Positions 7,329 through 16,586 of a stretch of DNA of 64,000 nt are shown here, in pieces. Location: positions 62,001 to 126,000 of the forward strand of contig NZ_VCNH01000001.1 in the NCBI RefSeq assembly GCF_024355225.1, read 5' to 3'. The position numbers were made by a program, and so were the translations under genes. Each line of letters opens with the position of its first letter. The first letter of the stretch is position 1. This DNA is from Roseovarius sp. M141 (GTDB lineage Bacteria > Pseudomonadota > Alphaproteobacteria > Rhodobacterales > Rhodobacteraceae). The notes below the pieces were generated by a model. The model did not search any database and was not told the DNA's origin. It saw nothing but the letters and a program-made list of their open reading frames with translations.

Positions 7329-9593
7329 ATGAGGTGTGAGCATAAAGCGGCGAAAGAACTATTGGTGACAGCTGCGGTCGGTTCTCTGAAACGTGCACAA
7401 ACCCGCGCAAGTGTCTTGACGGACGATTGCGGACGGAACCGGTGTATCCTGTCGCTGCCCGGGATTAAATGTGGAGCCTGTATCGCCAAAATTGAACGGG
7501 CGTTAAACGGGCGTAGCGACGTCGTGTCTGCGCGCGTCAACCTAACACAGCGTCAGGCAATTATTGTTTTTGAGGGCCGGGACACCGATCCGATGGCGAT
7601 CATCGAGGCATTGGATAAGCTTGGCTACCCCGCGACTCCCATTCAAAGCTTGGATCAAGCTGTGACAGATACTTCCGGCAGAGAGTTGCTGCGGGCTGTG
7701 GCCGTCGCAGGCTTTGGTGCCATGAACATTATGTTGCTTTCTGTCGCAGTCTGGTCGGGCGCCGACGGACAGACCCGCGAGACATTCCATCTGGTCTCTG
7801 CACTCATCGCCGTGCCCGTCGTTATTTACGCCGGACAACCGTTTTTCAAATCCGCCATTACTGCTTTGCGTTCGCGGCAGCTGAATATGGACGTGCCGAT
7901 TGCTCTGGCTGTGACGTTGGCCTTGGCGCTGAGTGTCTTCGAAACAGTACAGGGGGGGGAGAATGTGTTTTTCGACGCCGCGGTCACCTTGCTGTTTTTC
8001 CTGTTGACCGGTCGTTATCTTGATCACCGAATGCGGGAGCGCGCTCGCAGTGCGGTGACAGGATTGGCCGAATTGTCGCCCCGTGGTGCTTTGCTGCGCG
8101 ACCTTGATGGCACCCTTACTTATGCAGCGCTTGAGGATATTGCACCCGGTTCTATCCTTTCCATTGCGCCGGATGAGCATGTTCCGTTGGACGTGAAAAT
8201 CCTGACCGGAAACAGCGATCTTGACAGGTCGCTGGTGACCGGTGAATCGATGGCGGTCGCGATTGGACCGGGAGATACGCTTGAGGCTGGAACGCTTAAC
8301 CTGACGGGTGTGATCGAAGTCAAAGTACTGCGGTCGTCGGACGATTCGTTTCTGTCACAGATGATCCAGATGCAGTCGAATGCCGAAGCGGGTCGCGGAG
8401 CCTATGTGCGTATCGCGGACAGGGCCGCGCGGCTTTATGCGCCGGTTGTCCACCTGTTGGCGCTGGCGACGTTCCTTGGCTGGATGCTGGCGACCGGTGG
8501 TGACTGGCAGACGTCCTTGTTCATTGCCATCAGCGTTCTGATCATCACCTGTCCCTGCGCACTGGGGCTGGCTGTGCCCGTCGCCCACGTGGTTGCGGCG
8601 GGGCGCCTGATGCGGATGGGGGTGTTGATGAAAGATGGTTCTGCCATCGAAAGAATGGCAGAAATCGACCGTGTCGTTTTCGACAAGACAGGCACGCTGA
8701 CGACCGGCACGCCGATGATCGGTCATGTGCCGGACGATCCGGTCATGCGGTCGGGTGCAAAAGCTCTGGCGCTTCGGTCAGGCCATCCTGCAGCGCGCGC
8801 CATCGCGTCGGGATTGCCGGAAACACCGTCTGACGTCATCGGGATCGAAGAGGTGCCGGGCTTTGGAGTTGAAGGCTCCATAGAAGGACGCCGTGCCCGG
8901 CTGGGACGTGCTGAATGGATTGCCGAGATTGCAGATGTCGATGACGGTGCCCCAAGTCCAGCGTTCGGGTTCGAGGGCGGCCCGGCGTTTTCATTCGATC
9001 TGACCGAGACCCTTCGCGACGGTGCATGCGAAGCTGTTGTCGCATTGAATGGCGAGGGGTTCCGTGTTGCGCTGCTCTCAGGTGACGTGGCGGATCGAGC
9101 CAGGGCTGTCGCGGCGAAACTGGGCATTGAGGACGTTCGCTATGGTGCGACGCCCAAAGACAAAATTGAGGCACTCGAGGCGCTGCGCCTTGGCGGTCAC
9201 CGGACGCTGATGGTGGGGGACGGGTTGAACGATGCGGCGGCACTTGCGGCGGCACATGTTTCCATGGCCCCGTCCAGTGCGTGCGATGCGGGCCGCACTG
9301 CGGCGGATTTCATCTTTTTGCGCAACACCCTTGCTGCTGTTCCTGATACGTGGAAAATTGCCCGTGATACGGCACGGGTTGTACGGCAGAATTTTGCACT
9401 CGCAATCGGCTATAACTGCATAGCGGTTCCTTTGGCGGTTGCAGGATTGGTGACACCCCTGATTGCGGCGCTGGCGATGTCAGGCTCTTCAATCCTTGTG
9501 ATCGCAAATGCCCTGCGTCTGAACAAAGCGGGTGGGGTAAACCGCGAGAAGCAAGTAGCCCCCGCCATGAAACGAAGCGAGATATCAACATGA
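7329..9593 (+). CDS. ccoI: Copper-transporting P1B-ATPase of cbb3 oxidase assembly (CcoI/FixI)
   Basis: CcoI/FixI exports Cu across the inner membrane for loading the CuB site of cbb3 cytochrome oxidase. The 754-residue protein has an N-terminal heavy-metal domain with CGAC at residues 48-51 and about eight membrane segments. The metal-translocating CPC is in TCPCALG near residue 408 and the phosphorylated Asp in DKTGTLT near 452. The nucleotide-binding HP is in SGHPAARAI and the hinge in GDGLNDAAAL. GGAAGG precedes the ATG. It overlaps ccoS by four bases (ATGA), and its position before ccoS-ccoNOQP identifies it as CcoI rather than a general copper-efflux ATPase. Confidence 0.92.
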   Translation: MRCEHKAAKELLVTAAVGSLKRAQTRASVLTDDCGRNRCILSLPGIKCGACIAKIERALNGRSDVVSARVNLTQRQAIIVFEGRDTDPMAIIEALDKLGYPATPIQSLDQAVTDTSGRELLRAVAVAGFGAMNIMLLSVAVWSGADGQTRETFHLVSALIAVPVVIYAGQPFFKSAITALRSRQLNMDVPIALAVTLALALSVFETVQGGENVFFDAAVTLLFFLLTGRYLDHRMRERARSAVTGLAELSPRGALLRDLDGTLTYAALEDIAPGSILSIAPDEHVPLDVKILTGNSDLDRSLVTGESMAVAIGPGDTLEAGTLNLTGVIEVKVLRSSDDSFLSQMIQMQSNAEAGRGAYVRIADRAARLYAPVVHLLALATFLGWMLATGGDWQTSLFIAISVLIITCPCALGLAVPVAHVVAAGRLMRMGVLMKDGSAIERMAEIDRVVFDKTGTLTTGTPMIGHVPDDPVMRSGAKALALRSGHPAARAIASGLPETPSDVIGIEEVPGFGVEGSIEGRRARLGRAEWIAEIADVDDGAPSPAFGFEGGPAFSFDLTETLRDGACEAVVALNGEGFRVALLSGDVADRARAVAAKLGIEDVRYGATPKDKIEALEALRLGGHRTLMVGDGLNDAAALAAAHVSMAPSSACDAGRTAADFIFLRNTLAAVPDTWKIARDTARVVRQNFALAIGYNCIAVPLAVAGLVTPLIAALAMSGSSILVIANALRLNKAGGVNREKQVAPAMKRSEIST

Positions 9594-9790
9594 CAATTCT
9601 TGTAATTCTGATACCCGTTACATTGTGCATGGGCGCCTTCGGGCTTGCGGTATTTTTCTGGAGCTTGCGTAATGGCCAGTACGAAGACCTGTCGGGTGAT
9701 GCCGAACGTATCCTGCACGACGACGACGTACCGCTTCAGCCTTCAAAATCTGCACGCCGCGCCGAGATGACAAAGGAGACCACGCGATGA
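9590..9790 (+). CDS. ccoS: cbb3 oxidase maturation protein CcoS
   Basis: This 66-residue protein has a single N-terminal membrane helix, a FFWSLRNGQYEDLSGDAERIL segment split by the usual Gly-Gln-Tyr-Glu-Asp motif of CcoS, and a short polar tail with DDDVP. CcoS is required for insertion of cofactors (heme b and CuB) into CcoN. The gene overlaps ccoI upstream and ccoN downstream, each by four bases, so the genes are translationally coupled. Confidence 0.9.
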   Translation: MTILVILIPVTLCMGAFGLAVFFWSLRNGQYEDLSGDAERILHDDDVPLQPSKSARRAEMTKETTR

Positions 9791-11439
9791 TGTCCAACCT
9801 GACAGGTGCCGAGCGGACCAGGGCGATGATGATCACCGGTCTTGGCGCTCTGATCGGGCTGGTTATGGCTATTGTGGGACGCAATGATCCCATGGGCGCA
9901 CACGGCTGGATTATCTTGCTGTTTTTTGCCGTTTTGTTTTTCGTCTTGGGCAATGCGCTGTATGATCCCGAACCGACAGAAGATCGCGGCGCCTCCTATT
10001 ACGACGATCCCACCAAGGTCGGGATCATTCTGGCACTGGTCTGGGCCGTCGTGGGAATGAGTATGGGCGTGTGGGTTGCGTCGCAACTTGCCTGGCCCGA
10101 TTTGCGTTTCGATGCGGCGTGGTCCAGCTTTGGCCGCTTGCGCCCGGTTCACACGTCGGGTGTGATCTTCGGCTTTGGCGGCAATGCGCTGATAGCGACA
10201 TCCTACCATATCATGCAGCGCACCAGCCGCGCGCGGATGCCGGATCAGATATCGCCGTGGTTTGTGCTGCTGGGGTTCAACCTTTTTTGTATTATCGCCG
10301 CCAGCGGTTATATCATGGGCATCACCCAGTCCAAAGAATATGCCGAGCCTGAGTGGTACGCCGACATCTGGCTGGTCATTGTCTGGGTTGTGTATTTCAT
10401 CCTATATATCCGCACACTGGCGCGGCGGAACGAACCTCACATTTATGTCGCTAACTGGTACTATCTGTCGTTCATTCTTGTTGTGGCAATCCTGCACATC
10501 GTAAACAATCTGGCGATGCCCGCATCCTTGACGGGGGCAAAAAGTTATTCGCTGTTTTCAGGCGTTCAGGACGCAATGACACAATGGTGGTATGGGCATA
10601 ACGCGGTGGCGTTCTTCTTGACAACGGGCTTTCTGGGCATGCTCTATTACTTCCTGCCCAAGCGGGCCGAGCGTCCAATCTACTCCTATCGCTTGTCGAT
10701 CCTGTCATTCTGGGGCATTGTGTTCTTCTACATCTGGGTCGGCTCGCATCACTTGATGTATACCGCCCTGCCGCATTGGGTCCAAACGCTGGGCATGACG
10801 TTCTCGATCATGCTGCTAGTGCCGAGCTGGGCGTCCGCGGGCAACGCGCTGATGACGCTGAACGGCGCGTGGCACAAGGTGCGTGACGATGCGACACTGC
10901 GCTTCATGATGGTCGCCGCAGTATTCTACGGGCTGTCAACATTCGAAGGGTCATTCATGGCGATCCGCCCGGTCAACGGTCTGTCGCATTACACCGACTG
11001 GACCGTGGGGCACGTGCATTCCGGTGCAATGGGCTGGGTCGCAATGATTACATTCGGGTCGATCTACGCGCTTGTTCCGGTTTTGTGGCGGCGCGAGACG
11101 ATGTATTCATGGAAGGCGGTCGAGTGGCACTTCTGGCTCGCCCTGACCGGCACCGTCATCTACGTCTTTGCAATGTGGAACAGCGGGATCATCCAGGGCT
11201 TGATGTGGCGCACCTACAATGAGGCGGGTACGCTGCGATATTCTTTCGTCGACTCGCTGGTTGCGATGCATCCCTATTACATCGCGCGCGCTTTTGGTGG
11301 GCTGTTGTTCCTGACGGGTGCCTGCATCTGTCTGTGGAATGTCGTTATGACCATCCGGCGCGTTCCCCACGTGGCGCCGAGCCTCGATTATCCGACATCG
11401 TCCGAAGCTATGGAGCCGGCAGTGCCGGTCGCGGAGTAA
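9787..11439 (+). CDS. ccoN: Cytochrome-c oxidase cbb3-type subunit I (CcoN)
   Basis: CcoN is the catalytic subunit, a 12-helix membrane protein that binds heme b, high-spin heme b3 and CuB. It reduces O2 at very low oxygen tension. The 550-residue sequence shows the heme-ligand regions: PVHTSGVIFGFGGNALIAT in the N-terminal third, WWYGHNAVAFFLTTGFLG with the CuB His, HHLMYTALPHW, and DWTVGHVHSGAMGWVAM near the C terminus. An N-terminal two-helix extension typical of alphaproteobacterial CcoN is present. Two adjacent ATGs start the gene, overlapping ccoS. Confidence 0.95.
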   Translation: MMSNLTGAERTRAMMITGLGALIGLVMAIVGRNDPMGAHGWIILLFFAVLFFVLGNALYDPEPTEDRGASYYDDPTKVGIILALVWAVVGMSMGVWVASQLAWPDLRFDAAWSSFGRLRPVHTSGVIFGFGGNALIATSYHIMQRTSRARMPDQISPWFVLLGFNLFCIIAASGYIMGITQSKEYAEPEWYADIWLVIVWVVYFILYIRTLARRNEPHIYVANWYYLSFILVVAILHIVNNLAMPASLTGAKSYSLFSGVQDAMTQWWYGHNAVAFFLTTGFLGMLYYFLPKRAERPIYSYRLSILSFWGIVFFYIWVGSHHLMYTALPHWVQTLGMTFSIMLLVPSWASAGNALMTLNGAWHKVRDDATLRFMMVAAVFYGLSTFEGSFMAIRPVNGLSHYTDWTVGHVHSGAMGWVAMITFGSIYALVPVLWRRETMYSWKAVEWHFWLALTGTVIYVFAMWNSGIIQGLMWRTYNEAGTLRYSFVDSLVAMHPYYIARAFGGLLFLTGACICLWNVVMTIRRVPHVAPSLDYPTSSEAMEPAVPVAE

Positions 11440-11443
11440 GGGC

Positions 11444-12220
11444 ATGTTCAAAAAAATCCTCAAACCTTTCGCGAGATTGTTCGAATTTCAGGCGCGCACC
11501 CATTACCGGATGGAGCGGCACTCCATGGCGTTGACCTTCGGAATCATCATCGCGGCCAGCATCGGCGGTATCGTCGAAATCGCGCCCTTGTTTACCATCG
11601 ATGATACCGTCGAGACGGATCCCGATATGCGCGTCTATACCCCGCTGGAGCAGGCCGGGCGTGATATCTATATCCGCGAGGGGTGTTATGCATGTCACAG
11701 CCAGATGATCCGCACCCTCCGCGACGAAGTAGAACGGTACGGCCCCTATTCGCTCGCGGTTGAATCGCAATACGACCACCCGATGTTGTGGGGGTCAAAA
11801 CGGACAGGGCCCGATCTTGCGCGGTTGGGGGATAAATATTCCGACGACTGGCAAGTGCGCCATCTGGTGAATCCGCGTGATTTGGTGCCTGAATCGGTGA
11901 TGCCGCAATATGCGTTCTTGCTGGAAAAACCCCTGCGAACCGATGATCTGTCAGACCGGCTGGGCGCGTTGCGGGCCGTCGGTGTGCCCTATACCGACGA
12001 GATGATCCTGAACGCCGCTGATGATGCGGCCGGTCAGGCGCTGCCGGACGGCGACAAGGCGGATGGCGTGTTCGAGCGCTATGGTGACGCAACAGCCATA
12101 CGGTATTTCGACGGTCGCCGCGATCGCGTGACCGAAATGGACGCGCTGGTGGCGTATCTTCAGATCCTCGGGAAGCTGACGGATCTGCCCGCACAAATGC
12201 AACCCATAGCGGAGGAATAG
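11444..12220 (+). CDS. ccoO: cbb3 oxidase monoheme cytochrome subunit (CcoO)
   Basis: CcoO passes electrons from CcoP to CcoN. The 258-residue protein has an N-terminal membrane anchor (LTFGIIIAASIGGIVEI) and one c-type heme site, CYACH, in the characteristic GCYACHSQMIRTL context. A SVMPQYAFL motif provides the methionine axial ligand. The ATG lies four bases after the ccoN stop. Confidence 0.95.
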   Translation: MFKKILKPFARLFEFQARTHYRMERHSMALTFGIIIAASIGGIVEIAPLFTIDDTVETDPDMRVYTPLEQAGRDIYIREGCYACHSQMIRTLRDEVERYGPYSLAVESQYDHPMLWGSKRTGPDLARLGDKYSDDWQVRHLVNPRDLVPESVMPQYAFLLEKPLRTDDLSDRLGALRAVGVPYTDEMILNAADDAAGQALPDGDKADGVFERYGDATAIRYFDGRRDRVTEMDALVAYLQILGKLTDLPAQMQPIAEE

Positions 12221-12223
12221 ATC

Positions 12224-12424
12224 ATGGATCTGTCTCACGAATGGTTTGTCGGCGCGGCCAAATCCTTCGGTCTATTCTATCTGATGGGCCTGTTCATTCT
12301 GATTACCATTTACGCCTATTGGCCCTCGCTGGGTGGACGGTTCGACAAAGCGGCAAAAAGCATTCTGGATGACGAGGATGGCCCGGTTCAGCGAAAAAAG
12401 ACGGAGGACACGCCATGTCGGTAA
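12224..12424 (+). CDS. ccoQ: cbb3 oxidase small subunit CcoQ
   Basis: This encodes 66 residues with one membrane helix (GLFYLMGLFILITIYAYW) followed by a short charged tail, as in CcoQ/FixQ. CcoQ stabilises the oxidase and modulates its interaction with regulators. It starts three bases after ccoO and overlaps ccoP by ten bases. Confidence 0.9.
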   Translation: MDLSHEWFVGAAKSFGLFYLMGLFILITIYAYWPSLGGRFDKAAKSILDDEDGPVQRKKTEDTPCR

Positions 12425-13287
12425 AGGAACGTGATCCGCTTACCGGTCACCAGACCACGGGACATGAGTGGAACGGAATCACCGAGTTGAACACCCGCGT
12501 CCCGCGCTCGGTCTGGTTTTTCATAATCGTCACTCATATTTTTGCGCTGATCGCGTGGATTCTTCTGCCGACCTGGCCCCTGGTGACAACCTATACCAAG
12601 GGGCTACTTGACCGCGATCAACGTGATCAGGTCGAGGCAAAAGTCGTTGCGGCGAATGTGGCACGGGCTGACTGGGCGGACCGCATCACTGCCACACCGG
12701 TGAGCGAGATACTGGAGCAGCCCGAGCTTCTGGCACGCTCAAACGGTACAGCCCATCAAATTTTCGGAGATAATTGCGCGGGCTGCCATGGTCAGGACGC
12801 GGGCGGAGGGCCGGGCTTTCCAAGTCTCACAGACGATGCATGGCTGTGGGGGGGCGACCCCGAAACCATCATGGAAACGCTGCGCGTGGGCATAAATGCA
12901 ACCCACCCTGATACACGTTACGCGCAAATGCTTGCCTTTGGCCGCGACGGATTGCTGGAGCGTGAGGACATTCGCATTGTCGTGGATTACGTCCAATCGC
13001 TCTCGGGCGCCGAGATATCGCCTGATCGCGCAGCTGCCGGTGAAGAAATTTATGTAAACAACTGCTCTGGTTGCCATGGCGCGACGGCACTCGGAGACAC
13101 AGAGCAGGGTGCCCCCAACCTGACCGATGCATTCTGGATCTACGGAGGCGATGACAAGGCGATGTTCGATACGATCTGGGATGGGCGGCAAGGCTGGATG
13201 CCCGCATGGGAGGGACGCCTGACCGAGACAGAGCGCAAGATCCTGACCGTCTATCTCACCGATCTGGCACAGGAGGCAACACCATGA
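12415..13287 (+). CDS. ccoP: cbb3 oxidase diheme cytochrome subunit (CcoP)
   Basis: CcoP is a membrane-anchored diheme cytochrome that takes electrons from soluble donors such as cytochrome c. The 290-residue protein begins with a cytosolic segment containing TTGHEWNGITELN, typical of CcoP. One membrane helix follows, then two c-type domains with CAGCH in the first and CSGCH in the second. PSLTDDAWLWGG and PNLTDAFWIYGG are the matching repeated motifs. Pseudoazurin encoded at 35866 could be a redox partner, but that is inference. Confidence 0.95.
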   Translation: MSVKERDPLTGHQTTGHEWNGITELNTRVPRSVWFFIIVTHIFALIAWILLPTWPLVTTYTKGLLDRDQRDQVEAKVVAANVARADWADRITATPVSEILEQPELLARSNGTAHQIFGDNCAGCHGQDAGGGPGFPSLTDDAWLWGGDPETIMETLRVGINATHPDTRYAQMLAFGRDGLLEREDIRIVVDYVQSLSGAEISPDRAAAGEEIYVNNCSGCHGATALGDTEQGAPNLTDAFWIYGGDDKAMFDTIWDGRQGWMPAWEGRLTETERKILTVYLTDLAQEATP

Positions 13288-13481
13288 CCGCGCTTTCCCG
13301 CCCCCGGTACTGGACTCGTCCACGCCTGTTTGCTCTGGTAAGCGTTATCGGCGTCCTTGCGCTCTTCATCGGGGCCAATTCACATCTGGTATACGTCTCC
13401 TTCGCCTCGAAACCCGATTGTGTTCTGCAGCAAAACACGGAAGGCGCCGCCATCTACCGGGCGGCGAAACCATCATGCTAA
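13284..13481 (+). CDS. Small single-pass membrane protein downstream of ccoP
   Basis: The 65-residue product has a basic N terminus, one strong hydrophobic helix (LFALVSVIGVLALFIGAN), then a short exported tail with two cysteines and HLVYVSF. It starts in the ccoP stop (ATGA overlap) and its own stop overlaps the next start, so it is part of the oxidase operon. Similar small proteins occur after ccoP in some Rhodobacteraceae. Its function is not known to me. Confidence 0.7.
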   Translation: MTALSRPRYWTRPRLFALVSVIGVLALFIGANSHLVYVSFASKPDCVLQQNTEGAAIYRAAKPSC

Positions 13482-14359
13482 GTGATCATACCGATGCCCC
13501 GCCACCCCCCGACAATCCGAATGCATCGGATGGCATCCCAAAGGTCGTACCGGCATTGCCGCGCGAAAATCAACTTGCGCTCAATCTGCCGTGGCGCACA
13601 GCCATTCACTGGTTGCGTGCAGGATGGTCCGATCTTTGGAACCATCCGGTGCCCAGCCTGCTTTATGGCTTTGGAGTTTTTATCATATCTGCACTGATCG
13701 TCTGGGCATTGTTTTTGTTCAACTATGAATACGCGCTGTTTCCCGCGCTTGCAGGTTTCATGGTTGTAGGGCCGATCATAGCCAACGGGCTTTATGAGAA
13801 AAGCCGACTGCTTGAGGCGGGAGAGCGGCCTACGTACCTGAAAATGGCGCTGGTGAAACCTGAATCTGGCCCTCAGGCTTGGTTCATGGGCGTCATGCTT
13901 TTGGGCCTTTTGATGCTGTGGTTACGCGCCGCAGTGCTGATTTGGGCGCTATTTTTTGGCATCAATCCGTTTCCGGGCACGGATGAAATCGTTCCGATGT
14001 TGTTCACAACTCCGACCGGATGGACATTGCTGCTGGTCGGCGGATCTGTTGGCGCGCTTTTCGCCGCATTCTCGTTTTCAATCAGCGTCTTTGCAGTGCC
14101 AATGCTACTGAAAGAGCGAACTGATGCGCTTTCTGCTCTCGGGATCAGTATGGCAACGGTATGGAACAATCTATCTGTCATGATGGTATGGGGTGCGATT
14201 GTACTGGTTCTCTTTGCTGTATCTGTGGCGACCGCGTTTATAGGGCTCATCGTGATCTTTCCGCTGCTGGGTCACGCAACATGGCACGCATATCGCACGC
14301 TGAGACCGGATAACCGCCAAGAAGGCAATTCGGAAAAAATGTTCATTCGCCCGGCATAA
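13475..14359 (+). CDS. DUF2189 family membrane protein
   Basis: This 294-residue integral membrane protein resembles DUF2189 proteins. A proline-rich cytosolic N terminus leads to a hydrophobic body with about six membrane segments and a LLGHATWHAYRTL C-terminal signature. Its start overlaps the stop of the preceding small gene (ATGCTAA). DUF2189 genes often accompany cytochrome oxidase or membrane-assembly genes in alphaproteobacteria. Here it is the last gene of the cco operon. The biochemical role is unknown. Confidence 0.82.
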   Translation: MLSDHTDAPPPPDNPNASDGIPKVVPALPRENQLALNLPWRTAIHWLRAGWSDLWNHPVPSLLYGFGVFIISALIVWALFLFNYEYALFPALAGFMVVGPIIANGLYEKSRLLEAGERPTYLKMALVKPESGPQAWFMGVMLLGLLMLWLRAAVLIWALFFGINPFPGTDEIVPMLFTTPTGWTLLLVGGSVGALFAAFSFSISVFAVPMLLKERTDALSALGISMATVWNNLSVMMVWGAIVLVLFAVSVATAFIGLIVIFPLLGHATWHAYRTLRPDNRQEGNSEKMFIRPA

Positions 14360-14546
14360 ATTTGCATTATGTTAGTTGTGCCCGAAACAGCCGTTATTTA
14401 TATCGATCCAAGGGAGGCCTGAACAACGGCCCTCGGACACTATATTAGAAGTGAACCACTACCGGCTGACGCCGATAGTATCTCGTTTGGAATGCAATTG
14501 CAGATAAAAGAAGATGGGGTGGTTGCCGCCCTCCCCTGACGGCATC

Positions 14547-14765
14547 TCAATGTGCCAAGATGATGGTCTGTATCTTGCAGTTACCCATAAGTAGTAGGAG
14601 GGCATTCACGGAGTCTGTGCGCTGCTTCACAAACTGCTCGCGCGTCCGGAACGCGACCGCGCGCGCCTGCTGGCTGGTCGATTTCGGTTCGACGTAACGC
14701 ATGGTCGGACGCAGCGCCGCTTCGACGATCGCGGCTGCATCAGCGCGCGGGGGTGGAGCATGATG
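14547..14765 (-). pseudogene. IS110-family transposase remnant
   Basis: Translated on the minus strand, this segment contains ADAAAIVEAALRPTMRYVEP followed by KSTSQQARAVAFRTREQFV and QRTDSVNAL. These match the DEDD-domain region of IS110 transposases (about residues 95-155 of a ~340-residue protein). Both the N-terminal catalytic part and the C-terminal Serine-containing domain are missing. It is a decayed internal fragment. The 187 bases before it, back to the DUF2189 stop, contain nothing I can name. Confidence 0.65.
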
Positions 14766-15002
14766 CGGCGCGGCATTGCGACACCGGCCTCCGAGCGCGG
14801 GCAGGAAATCCGCCAGATCGGTGCTCAGGTGCGCGAGATTGCGCAGGAGTTCCACTCACGGGCCGCAGAATGGCTTGAACGTGCTGTCGGGGTTCTGCAC
14901 GAGCGCACAGCGGCCCTTGGGCCGTCCGAGCACAATAGAGAGCTGCAAACCGCTTTGGAGCGATTGCAAGCCGCAAGAGAGGGGCCGATCCATAGCCGAT
15001 GA
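14763..15002 (+). CDS. Uncertain coiled-coil ORF, possible gene fragment
   Basis: The 80-residue open frame is rich in Arg, Glu and Ala with heptad-like spacing (QIGAQVREIAQEFHSRAAEWL), which reads like a coiled coil. No ribosome site is evident and it sits among decayed transposon sequence. It may be the C-terminal remnant of a larger plasmid protein. I would not treat it as a confirmed gene. From 15003 to 15134 nothing further is visible. Confidence 0.2.
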   Translation: MRRGIATPASERGQEIRQIGAQVREIAQEFHSRAAEWLERAVGVLHERTAALGPSEHNRELQTALERLQAAREGPIHSR

Positions 15003-15134
15003 TGGCGGCTATTATTCTACATACGGCGGCAGCTCGCTGATGCCGTCGGAACCATATTCTGTGGTGTACGTTTTCCGATGTACGATGCAGTCTTGTCGGC
15101 ACCATCCGGCAGGTGAAACGCAAAGGAAAACATC

Positions 15135-15617
15135 ATGAAAAACCAGACATTCGCAGCCGTGAGCGCTGCAGCCGTGCTTGGGCTTACTGCTATTGTGCCC
15201 GTGCCGGCTCTTGCTGAGGATAAGAGCGCCGCGACAATTTCAGTTTCCGAGAAGGAGCCCGTCGGGCGGTATCTCGCCGATTCTGAAGGCCTGAGTCTCT
15301 ACATGCTGGAAGCTGATACCCAAGGTGTTGGTGGCACAGAGGCTGTTAGCACGTGTTCCGACAAATGTACCGAGGAATGGCCCCCCCTAACCACCTCAGG
15401 CGAACCGCAAGCAGGGGAACAACTCGATGCTTCACTGTTATCGAGTATCGAGCGCGAGGACGGCTCAATGCAGGTTACATACAATGGTTGGCCTCTCTAT
15501 CATTACCATGACGATAAGGAGAGCGGGGACATGTCCGGCCAAGATGTTCATGATGATTGGGGCGGATGGTATCTCGTGTCACCGTCAGGCGAGAAAAACG
15601 AAGGCAAAGCCGACTGA
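15135..15617 (+). CDS. Secreted-repeat protein (PF03640, COG4315-type)
   Basis: The product is 160 residues with a cleavable signal peptide (residues ~1-27, ending PALA). The mature part carries the lipoprotein_15/secreted-repeat pattern twice: GRYLADSEGLSLYMLEADT with a following CSDKCTEEWPPL, and VTYNGWPLYHYHDDKESGD. These repeats are found in periplasmic proteins of unknown function, often near cytochromes or metal genes. The mature protein has two cysteines and a HYH cluster that could bind metal. An intrinsic terminator follows. Confidence 0.85.
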   Translation: MKNQTFAAVSAAAVLGLTAIVPVPALAEDKSAATISVSEKEPVGRYLADSEGLSLYMLEADTQGVGGTEAVSTCSDKCTEEWPPLTTSGEPQAGEQLDASLLSSIEREDGSMQVTYNGWPLYHYHDDKESGDMSGQDVHDDWGGWYLVSPSGEKNEGKAD

Positions 15618-15646
15618 AAAACAAGCGGGTGAGCTTGTGCCGGATG

Positions 15647-15695
15647 AACCCTCCCTTGCAGCCGAGACTGAAACTGGTGCTGCAAAGGGAGGGTT
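15647..15695 (+). terminator. Intrinsic terminator after the secreted-repeat gene
   Basis: A long stem pairs AACCCTCCCTTGCAGC with GCTGCAAAGGGAGGGTT (one bulged A) around a 16-base loop, followed by a short T-rich tail (TTCTTTG). It lies 30 bases after the gene at 15135 and before the gene at 15725. It would separate their transcription. Confidence 0.75.
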
Positions 15696-15724
15696 CTTTG
15701 TATAGACCAATCTGGAGGTGGCAC

Positions 15725-16480
15725 ATGCCCAAGGCGATGGTGCTGACCGTTGGTCTCTTCCTCGCGAGTCCACTTCTTGCAGCGGCTGACGGGCTGAAGC
15801 TATATGGTCCGGGAGGGCCCGCTCCGGCGATGAAAGAGGTCGCCGCCAAATACGAGACCGAAAGCGGGATGACTGTCGAGGTCATCGCTGGCCCCACCGA
15901 CAAGTGGATGGATGAGGCGCAGCAGAATGCCGACGCATTATTCAGCGGCTCGCAGAATATGATGGATGACTTCATTGAATCGTATGGCAATGTTCTCTCC
16001 GAGACCGTTGATCCGCTTTATTTGCGACCCTCCACCCTTCTGGTGCGCAAGGGGAATCCGAAGTGTTTCGACGGTGTGCTCAGCCTTATGCAAGAGGATG
16101 TCGCCATCATGGTGGTAGATGGCGCCGGTCAAGTTGGGATGTGGGAGGATGTCGTCGGTCGCACCCGTGATATCGACAATATGCGTAAATTTCGCGATAA
16201 TATTGCCTTTGCCGCCCCAAACAGCGGTGTTGCTAAGCAGCGCTGGATGGAGAACGACGAGCTTGATGCTTGGCTGATCTGGAACCATTGGCAGATAGAT
16301 AATCCCGATATCGCCGAAGAGGTGGTAATCGAACCGGAATTTAGGATCTACCGCGACGTAGCGGTTGCCAAGACTTCGAAAGGTGCAGAGAATCCGGAAC
16401 TTGGGGCCTTTCTTGATTATCTGAAGAGCGATAGCGCGTCCCAGATATTCGCCGACCACGGCTGGCAGAAGGCGTTTTGA
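15725..16480 (+). CDS. Periplasmic substrate-binding protein, AcfC-like
   Basis: This encodes 251 residues with a signal peptide (VLTVGLFLASPLLAAADG). The type-2 periplasmic binding fold has the ModA/AcfC pattern LYGPGGPAPAMKEVAAKY at the mature N terminus, a GNPKCFDGV loop and DHGWQKAF at the end. AcfC-like proteins bind oxyanions or small acids and often act without a linked permease, as here. The ATG is chosen because TGGAGGTG precedes it at ideal distance; upstream in-frame codons lie inside the terminator. No ABC permease genes are near, so the ligand is unknown. Confidence 0.82.
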   Translation: MPKAMVLTVGLFLASPLLAAADGLKLYGPGGPAPAMKEVAAKYETESGMTVEVIAGPTDKWMDEAQQNADALFSGSQNMMDDFIESYGNVLSETVDPLYLRPSTLLVRKGNPKCFDGVLSLMQEDVAIMVVDGAGQVGMWEDVVGRTRDIDNMRKFRDNIAFAAPNSGVAKQRWMENDELDAWLIWNHWQIDNPDIAEEVVIEPEFRIYRDVAVAKTSKGAENPELGAFLDYLKSDSASQIFADHGWQKAF

Positions 16481-16586
16481 GTGATGTGGTAATCCAAAAT
16501 TCGTGATGTCCACACCATAGACGTGTGGATGGTTCAACAACCGGTAGTTTTTACTAGGTTATGCAGAGGCAGCGAAGAGCTCTTTC